A stretch of DNA of 64,000 bases, from the NCBI GenBank assembly GCA_958510825.1, contig OY294051.1:26895265-26959264 (forward strand), written 5' to 3'. The DNA comes from Brachypterus glaber. Lineage: Eukaryota > Arthropoda > Insecta > Coleoptera > Kateretidae. A program made the translations under genes and the position numbers. Shown here piece by piece: positions 56,413 through 64,000 of this stretch. The notes beneath the pieces were generated by a model. The model was not told where the DNA came from. It was given only the letters and a program-made list of their open reading frames with translations, and searched no databases. Every line of letters begins with the position of its first letter. The stretch's first letter is position 1.

Positions 56413-56885
56413 TCAGGAAAATGTTGAGGAATGAACACCAGCAACATTGGATAGATGCACCTAAAATGAGGCACTCTAAACTCTTTAGGGGGGGCAACCA
56501 AAAAAAGAACCAGCTTACTTCTAGGCCTGTCCAGGAGTCAACTGAGAGCAATAACGGGTATAATAACTGGGAGCTGCTTACTGAACAAGCACCGACACCA
56601 AATGGGACAGACTACGAGCCCCGTGTGCAGGAGATGTGGGGAAGGGGACGAAGAGCCCTACCACCTCATACGTGAATGTCCATCTCTAATAGGCCTAAGA
56701 TGGAGGTACTTTGAGAACGACTCGCTGGAACCAAACGAGATCATGAACACTCCCCTGAAACCGTACCTGGACTTTATAAAAGAAACAGGGATGTTATGAG
56801 GAGATCTGTGCGGTTAACACAAAGGTCCCTAAGGACCAGGTTTTGAGGGCAGTGAACCCCGCACTGAACTAAACTAAACTAAACT
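56413..56885 (+). pseudogene. 5'-truncated LINE, RNase H / C-terminal zinc-knuckle part
   Basis: A frame from 56413 reads RKMLRNEHQQHWIDAPKMRH and then SKLF. After a frameshift near 56490 a second frame continues to a stop at 56799 with LLLGLSRSQLRAITGIITG, LNKH and a CX2CX8HX4C knuckle (CRRCGEGDEEPYHLIREC). The W---P--R--KLF block followed by LGLSRSQLR--TG and a zinc knuckle is the C-terminus of RNase H-bearing non-LTR retrotransposons of insects. A short 3' UTR and an (AACTA)n tail follow. Exact 14-bp duplications border the whole segment, so it was inserted as this short truncated piece by target-primed reverse transcription. It belongs to a different LINE family from the one at 8.6-12.1 kb. 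Confidence 0.88.
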
Positions 56886-57352
56886 GAGTTGAGTATTGGA
56901 AGTTGAGAGAAGGTGGGAATGGCACTGTGAATCTTGTTAGAGTTGAGGACCTTTTTTTTCAGTGGAGGACTTTTTTTCTTTATTTATCAAAAATTTATCG
57001 GGGTTAAACATTTTTTTTAAATAAGGAAATTTCCCAGTTATAAGTTGGAAAATAGTTTGAAGAAAAATATCTGGCCTGAAGGAACAAACTTTTGTTTTCT
57101 ATTTTGTAGCGGGGGCGACCACCCCCGTGCATTCGCTCATGTAAGTACTACATGTACTCCGAGTGTACTCCATATGTATAATACACAAGGAAAAATTATC
57201 CAAAAGAAAAAAAAGTAACTAACCTCTTCAAATTGGAGCGTGGAATTTAGTTCAAAAATTTGCTAGGGATGGAGCTGTCTTAAACCAGTGTTGGGGGCAG
57301 ATAATCTCGTATAGAACAGGAAAAAATGTATTGTACAAAATAATAATTAATT

Positions 57353-57896
57353 ACACAGCCCCACAAAATAAAGATAACATCAAACGTCTATATATATTTT
57401 TCTCACGTATTTTTGTGCGCTGAAAACGAATTTGATAGATGTGTGACCCCATATTTTTCGAAAAAAAATATAAAAAAAAAGAATATTACGTTGATGAACT
57501 AGCTCGAGATCTGCAAAGCACCCAAACTATTGAATTTTGGGAGTTTACCCGCAGACACTTTTGATCAAAAAGTCGATAACTATAACGTATTCGAAATTCA
57601 GCCAAATCTAACCGAAACCACTTCTTCATAAGACCGGGGCACTGAATTCCTTGAGATTTTCAAAGTGCTCTAGCACCTAAACTATTGATTTTTTGTAGTT
57701 GTGCCCTTGGTAATTTTTATCAGAATCTTGAGAACTAGAACATATCCAAAATTCAGACTTTTCCATAAGAAGGGAGCGAGATTCTTTGAGAGTCAGCGAG
57801 CTTTTTCATTGTCAAATTCGTTTTCAGAGTTCAAAAATACGCGAGAAAAACATATAGTCTGGTAAAGAGGAATTTATTTTTTTTGTGGGCTAGTGT
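57353..57896. mobile_element. Element with TIR ACAC(A)GCCC(C)ACAAAA
   Basis: ACACAGCCCCACAAAATAAA at the left and TTTGTGGGCTAGTGT at the right are inverse ends. A second inverted block (CTCACGTATTTTTGTGCGCT against AAAAATACGCGAGAAAAAC) follows inside. Related to 61184-61481. Confidence 0.7.
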
Positions 57897-58501
57897 TTTT
57901 TACAATCGTGCGTAAACGAATATTGATTTTGCTAAGATCGTAGCCGGTAGGGATTCAATGTATTAACTCCTCCATAAACATCAGCTTACATTGCGCCTAT
58001 CTTGAATTTATTAACTTCTATAAAGTCACACTGATAGAACACTAGCCTAATTAATAACGTAATTAGGTTATAGTATACAACAATAAAAAGTTGTATATGC
58101 GCCAACCACTATATATTGCATAGAATACAACAACAAAGAAGTAAACGCGTTTGTTATTTACAATCGAGTACAGTTGTTCGATTTACAACAAATATTTGTT
58201 GCGTACAATATTGTACGCATTTTATTTTAAATTCACATATTACATGTATGTGCACAAAAACTACATATCACATCAATTATATGTACATGTACATGCTTAT
58301 CGTTAGGTATAATTATTCACATTGAAATTTCAACCCAAAATGCATGCTTTCAAAATTTTGGTAAAATCAGCTGATTTTCGTCATCAAATGAATTGAGGTT
58401 GAAGATGACACCCATAGATAGCAGCACAAACAAATTTTAGCAATGACCAAGGTTGATAAAGTCCAACGTGCAAAATGTGTACAAAATAAGGCTAATACAT
58501 T

Positions 58502-58627
58502 AGTCAATTTTTTGTGGTAACGCCGGTTAACCTGTACGTATCTCTTGCTCTGTTTAATTGATCAGTAAAAAAAAAGAAAGAAATGCAATGTATGTCATAT
58601 TCCCCTAACTTGCTCCACAAAAAATCG
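58502..58627 (+). mobile_element. MITE, copy 2 of the 50537 family
   Basis: It matches 50537-50663 with small insertions and deletions; the ends GTCAATTTTTTGTGGTAACG and CTCCACAAAAAATCG are kept. Confidence 0.75.
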
Positions 58628-58639
58628 GCTATTAGGTAA

Positions 58640-59080
58640 CCTTGTTGCAAAGAATTAAAAATAATATAATAACAAATCTTTATTAAATAGGATACATCCT
58701 AATATACAAAAAAATAATTATAATAATACGTACTATTCTTACTAAATACTTAATAAAAGATATACAATAACAATAGTATTAATAACAAAAATAAACATAT
58801 AAAATAATAGCGAAACCAACAAAATAATAATAAAAGAAAAAACAAAGTTACATTACAGAGTAAATATGTGCAAAAAGTCCTCTTTTAAATGCAGCTATGG
58901 TTGTACATGCTTTAATACTATTCGGTAATTTATTAACTGACAGATTGACATAGCCTAACTCAAAGTGTTTATTTTTTAGAATATAGGACAAAATACTCGT
59001 GTATAAAGCCCAAAAAATGACTGTAAACTACTAAATAATGAAGAAAATATGTTAAATTGAAAGGTAGGCGATTTTTGCAC
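58640..59080 (-). pseudogene. Probable LINE 3' end (ORF2 C-terminus plus tail)
   Basis: On the minus strand a frame reads TSILSYILKNKHFELGYVNL, then SVNKLPNSIKACTTIAAFKR and GLF, ending in a stop near 58862. The LPN-IK-----FKR-L pattern resembles the last residues of the LINE at 8733-11594 (RLPNEIK...LFKR). An A/T-rich UTR with an AATAAAG signal and a degenerate A/T tail follows toward 58640. Upstream the frame has several stops. The resemblance is short, so this is tentative. Confidence 0.45.
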
Positions 59081-60399
59081 GTTACAATCCTTCATAAAAT
59101 ACCGGCACTATAGTGACAACTAAATATCTTACTGACAACAAGGTTGTTGTAATAATATATTACATAACTAGTGTGGAAAGTGACATATTTCACCTCACGA
59201 GTGTATGAAATACACTTTCCGACGAGTTATATACACTATTTTTCCTACGATTCCGAAAAAATATGAAGTTTCTTATTTTAAAATTTTCTAATCTTTATTA
59301 ATTTTTAAGAAAAGCAAAGCAAAAAATAATTATAAATAGCATACAAATTTATATATGTAGGTATGTCAAAAAGGAAATATGATTTTCATTTAGCTTTAGT
59401 TTTCTTGGTTTTATATTGAATACAATACATAGCTGTTTAATGGGTTGCCTATTTCTAAATAAATACAAACTTGAGTTTGCTTATTAAATTAGATTTCTGT
59501 GGTTATGCTGCCATATAAGACAGTAAACTTGTACTGTTTTACATTTCATAACAAAAATACTGTGTATTTTGATGTTTTTTATGTAATGTAAGGTAACTAA
59601 ATAAAAAAATAAGTAATTTTTATAAGATCTAGACTGTCGAGACTAGACAGTAATGGTCAAAATAGTAACGTTATATAGTTTCTATTTTTGACATGAAAAA
59701 CAGAAATATTAGGATTTAAAAGACATAAAAGATATAAATGGCTGTGGTGAAAGGTGGAAAATGATTTATAAAACAAGTTGAATCAAATTCATAGAATCTA
59801 AGAGGTAAATATCTAAATAAAATTAGGCAAACCTCCATACATAAATATCACAAGAGTGTGATATAAAAATATCAAACTAGTGCGTTATGAGGCCTTTTCT
59901 AAAGAACAAAAGAGTGTGCTAAATGTCATTTTCATAGAGGATCGTAGGAAAAATTAAATACTATGAAGTTGTTTAGTATATATGGTATGAATAAATTTAT
60001 TTTATGGTATACAATAAAATATTTATATCTACAATTTTAATATAACGTTATAATGTTTTATAATAATCGTAAAAAATGTATTATATACCTTAAAGTTGTT
60101 ACAACATCGTTTGGTTGTACTATTTTTAGATTTTTCTATCAGTGCAGTTTCCGAAGTAAACTTAAAAGATTAAAACATTCAATTATCCGAATGACCTCAA
60201 TTAGCCGGAAAATTTATAGAAAACTAAACTGGAAAAGTCATAAATTAACAATTTGTGGGACTGTTGAATATTATTTACGAGTTAAGTTAAGATTTATAAG
60301 CCATTAGCACTTACGTTTTCCAGCGCCTTCTATTTTTAGTTGTTTATTTCGTTTAATAATCCCATTTAACACTATTATCTGTTTTAACCTTATTGTTTA

Positions 60400-61100
60400 T
60401 ACAGGGTGATCACTAACTGCCATGCCAAAATTTAAGAGGTGATTCTACATCCAAAAATATGAAAAAAAGTTTCTATAAATGAGTCCTAAGGGAGCTACGG
60501 CCCTCCGAAGATGACATATTGTATGGGGAACAAAAAAGAGCATCAATAAAATTTTAATGCTGCAGGGTGATTCTTCAGCAAAAAAGTATTCTTTACCAAA
60601 ACACCTGAATTTAATATTAAAGGAGTAATAGCCTTTTAAAAAGTAACGTTTTTGGTGGCACAAAATGTTACTTCTTCTTAACTGCTTTTTTTTGAAAACG
60701 GTTGCTCCTACAGTGTTACGCTATATGAAATTTTTTATGTATTTTTATTCAAGGAGTCCATATTTTTTACAAAAAAAGTACACATAAAAAAGTTTGGGGC
60801 AAAAATGTGTTAAGCCTAATAGATTTTTCCGTCTAGGGACGCCTCTGGATAATTAAAAAAAATAAATTAACATAAACTTATTGCCCTTATTAATACTAGT
60901 ATACATGCAAAAGTTCGTCGCTCTAGCTTAAAGGGTACCAGAGTTATTAATTAAAAACCTTATTTTTATTACAGTTTTAAAGGGCCGTAGATCCCTTAGG
61001 GCTCATTTGCGGACCAACCTTTATAGGAATTTTTTTTTTATATTGTTGGATGCAGAATCACTTGTTAAATTTTGGCATGGCAGTTATTGATCACCCTGTA
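60400..61100. mobile_element. 701-bp palindromic MITE with TA duplications
   Basis: TACAGGGTGATCACTAACTG at the left and CAGTTATTGATCACCCTGTA at the right, with TA on both sides. Arms of about 120 bp are well matched, with weaker pairing inside. It resembles P2 in its CCCTAAGGGAGCTACGG stretch, so it is probably a related family. Confidence 0.85.
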
Positions 61101-61183
61101 TATTCATTTAATGTACTGATGCTTCTGACACGATATAAATAAATTTAACACTTGCATTAAAACGTAAAATTTATTAATAAATT

Positions 61184-61481
61184 ACACAGCCACCCAAAAA
61201 AAAAAAAAATAAATAATGTGCCAGAGACTAGACCAGCCCATTTTTATATTTTCGGGGTCGCTGAAACCGAACCTGACCTCAAAATTGCTCCATCGGGTCA
61301 AAATTTTTTCTACTATTGAAAACATCTGAATTTAAGGAATTTTTGAACACTTTTTTAAGTGTAGAAAAAAATTGTGATGATGGAGCAATTCTGAGGTCAG
61401 AATCGCTTTCAGCCACCCCGAAAATATAAATATGCGTTAGTCTAGTCTCTGGCACATGCCATTTTTTTTGGGTTGCTGTGT
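61184..61481. mobile_element. 298-bp MITE, TIR ACACAGC(C/A)ACCCAAAA
   Basis: ACACAGCCACCCAAAAAAAA against TTTTTTGGGTTGCTGTGT. Further in, TGTGCCAGAGACTAGAC and its inverse extend the arms, then CTGACCTCAAAATTGCTCCA and TGGAGCAATTCTGAGGTCAG. Non-coding. Confidence 0.82.
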
Positions 61482-62229
61482 TATGGCCGGCTCTCTTTAA
61501 ATAAATAGTGTTTCATAACTTATCAAGCAAACCGCTATAAAAAAAAATCAATAAAAAGGTTTATGTAAGTATTTATTTGAAAAAAGTTGAGATAAACTAA
61601 TATTTTTATTGGGCGTCTGGTAGATAGAAACTCCAGTTAACCAATTAGAGAATATACAGTTTTTTACAAAATATTCGAAACTAATAACTAAAAATCCGGT
61701 GGTCCATCAAAATGGTCAGCGAACATCCTGAGACCTGAGACCACTTAAAAATGCAGGTTATTTAAGACCAGGATATTTTCTCACCAGGATATTTTTATTG
61801 ATGCAAGATAATTTACTGAAAGTTTGTACAGTCTGTACTAGTACGTATCTTTAAACCAAGGCTTTTCGAATTTAGTCAAAACGGAAAAAGTAAACGACGT
61901 GAATATAAAGATTTCGTCGGCGTCAGTTAATAATGAATCTATTATTTTACGACTTATTAAAATTTGATGAAATTCCTTTTGAACGCCATAATCTACGCTA
62001 TAATATCGATTCGTTGTGCTAGACTAAAACTAATCAAAGAAAAGTAACGAAAATTGTAACGGGTCACATGAAAATATCCCATGTGTCCTGTAGGACTCAT
62101 TTTCTAAAATCAAGCTGAAGCGTTTGATAAGCTTTTAGTTTTTGAGCGACTGTAACTAGAAATGTGTTGTCTAAAATCAGTGCGAACTTCTTAGTGAACT
62201 TTTTAAAATAATATTTTAAAAAAAAATCC

Positions 62230-62322
62230 TTGGACAGGTCGATTTTTAATTTAACTGCAACCTCTTATGATTTTACTCAGATGGATAACGTCATAACCTT
62301 CGGCCGTCAGGGGCGCCATCTT
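62230..62322 (+). repeat. Dispersed repeat shared with 29222-29313
   Basis: Same order of blocks, including TAACGTCATAACCTTCGGCCG. It runs into a 21-bp tandem duplication. Confidence 0.5.
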
Positions 62323-62344
62323 AACCGTCAGGGGCGCCATCTTA
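62304..62344 (+). repeat. 21-bp tandem duplication
   Basis: CCGTCAGGGGCGCCATCTTA is repeated exactly at 62304-62323 and 62325-62344. Confidence 0.95.
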
Positions 62345-64000
62345 GAAGTTTAAATGTTAAATTGTTCCTTATTTGAAAGGTTTTTTGATTCTGGTTTTAA
62401 CCCCTTTTGCTCCAGACGGTTTTCAAGGTTTTCAGATTAAAATTTGTATGGAAAATTCCGTATAGTAATATCCAACTCTGGATATTGTGGTGTTATGAAA
62501 CGCCTTTTTACTAGATATTGTTTTTAATAAATATTTCAAGTTCATTACTTCTGTATTTTAGATCGTTAAATTTGATCTATATAAACCGAGCGGCTGTTTA
62601 TTTTAACACCATTATTTTTAATTATGGGTCGATGTACCATCTGATAGTTTCTAAGACGATTCATAAATTATACAGAAATGCAAGTGACTTCTGTTTAAGA
62701 GTAGCGAAGTTCGTATAACGAGGTGTGCTTTAAGAAAAATATTTGCCTTTAATTACTAATTAAATTTAATAACATAAATTCAAATTATTACATTTGGTGA
62801 ACCTAATCTATAATTATATTTCTTAGTTAAATCTTTTAACTAATTTTCTAGTTCTGTTTATTGTGTTCCATAGTAGAATTTTATCTTTAATTTAAAATAC
62901 ATTTATAAAAGTTTATCATGACCGCGCCCTAATTGTTCATTAAAATATTCGAACTTTAATGTTCATATTTAAAATATAATTTTAAATCGCGGCACGTAAA
63001 ATTCTAAGTCTCTATTGCTTAATTTAATTTCCATTTTTAAAAGTTTATATTCACTATTATTTAAAAATTGTCAATCATTTATTTCAACAGTTAAATTTTC
63101 TAAGTCTCCAAAAATGCAAAATTAATACAAGTCTTAACACTTACATTATTTAAACAATCACTTTACACTAAATTAAAATTTGCGGAGGCAAGTGTCACGT
63201 ACAAGCTCGCCAAATAACTGATCCATTTCTGCAAAAATCTTGGGTTTATATACCCTAAAATCTCATAAATCTGAATTTAATTTCAATTTTAACAGTACCG
63301 ACAAACAGAACTGTAGCGATTAATAACCATTAGCGTCGTACTAAATCGTGAATATAAGACACTGATTACTGCGCAACTGATACTTATTATCCTATATTTA
63401 TGGCCTAAAGTACTGAGTCACCAACATTTAGGTCAACTTGAATATCAACTGAGACGCGGATCTTTAGTCGGCATTTCATTCTAGATAGATCAATTATTCG
63501 CCGCAAGTTAATTTATTACTGCTTAAAAATAGACTAACTATACAGAGCGTTACAAAAATACAGAAATTTGTACGCCGGTGCTTTCAAAGTAGTTCATATA
63601 TTTCTGAAATAAAATACGACAGTTAATCCACTTAGAAAATGAACATTTTTTGCTAAAATGGATTCCACCCTCATAACAGTGGTAAATTTGGCTAAACCTA
63701 AAAATATTCATACGTGGATACAATGGAGCGGAAGGGGTTAACCGTGTTTTGTTTTTAAAAATCGGATCAGCGTTTGTTGACTTATTCGTCATTTATTTTT
63801 TTTTGATATTGAAATCTTTAATGAACTGCAGCTGTTTTGGGAGACGACACTTGACCCACGTTTGTTTGAACTTTGTATTGTACTATAACGTTGCTAGTTA
63901 AGTCAAGTCTGTTTTCATTTATTTGCAATATTTCTTTAGTTATTATTGCAATTATTCTATAGTTTATAGTATAGGACCTTTAGATTTTATTGCTTTTACA
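62345..64000. other. AT-rich stretch, nothing recognised
   Basis: Short chance ORFs only. I see no element ends, exons or repeat partners elsewhere in the window. Confidence 0.4.

Larger units (their letters stand above)
58160..60155 (-). repeat. Expanded, inverted copy of the 48050-48425 repeat
   Basis: Reading the minus strand from 60155, the three blocks of the 48-kb copy appear in order at about 60130, 59140 and 58285. Extra DNA lies between them: about 0.8 kb, and then a piece holding a MITE (58502-58627) and a probable LINE tail (58640-59080). Confidence 0.65.

Noticed and set aside
1..64000. CRISPR arrays, operons, riboswitches or bacterial terminators
   Set aside because: No regularly spaced repeats, clustered ORFs or bacterial signals were seen; the window is clearly eukaryotic.

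Overview
The window is AT-rich eukaryotic DNA, almost certainly from an insect. Evidence for this is one spliced exon with GT-AG borders, an APE-type LINE, tRNA-derived SINEs and very dense small inverted-repeat transposons (MITEs). A beetle or a similarly repeat-rich insect is my guess, not something the sequence proves. No prokaryotic gene layout is present. The only host protein-coding sequence I can support is a 74-bp exon at 24180-24253 on the + strand, from the RGS-like domain of a GRK2/Gprk1-type G-protein-coupled receptor kinase. I found no neighbouring exon of that gene, so most of the 64 kb is probably intron of this kinase gene. I cannot exclude that the left part is intergenic.

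Layout. 1-8 kb: nested MITE fragments, including a 1.3-kb insertion with 12-bp target duplications (1454-2789), and a further nest at 5.7-6.8 kb. 8.16-12.45 kb: a long-terminal-inverted-repeat element split by a nearly complete non-LTR retrotransposon on the minus strand, with an intact endonuclease/reverse transcriptase ORF2 and a 5'-truncated ORF1. 13-17.7 kb: a piggyBac-type MITE, a hairpin MITE, a 1.1-kb palindromic element and a degraded hammerhead-ribozyme repeat (16752-16928). 18-23 kb: a minisatellite, a perfect 56-bp palindrome and a hAT-like MITE. 23.8-24.4 kb: a SINE, the kinase exon and a truncated hAT MITE. 25-31 kb: a Tc1/mariner transposase relic, palindromic MITEs, a SINE with perfect 12-bp target duplications and a hAT MITE with 8-bp duplications. 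31.9-33.3 and 52.7-54.1 kb: two roughly 1.4-kb long palindromes. 34-38 kb: mostly low-complexity, apparently unique DNA. 38-51 kb: nested TA-flanked elements, a second minisatellite, two palindromic MITEs lying almost end to end and several hairpin MITEs. 52.4-52.6 kb: a repeat carrying a complete hammerhead ribozyme core. 54-64 kb: more MITEs, a 5'-truncated RNase H-bearing LINE fragment with 14-bp target duplications, a probable second LINE 3' end, and AT-rich sequence.

The elements do not form a pathway together; they are layered insertions. The ones that could have activity of their own are the LINE ORF2 (8733-11594), the hammerhead at 52518-52562, the SINE at 28866-29151, and the long palindromes, which would give double-stranded RNA if transcribed with the host intron. 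Most boundaries were read by eye, and those of diverged repeats are good to perhaps 10-30 bases.
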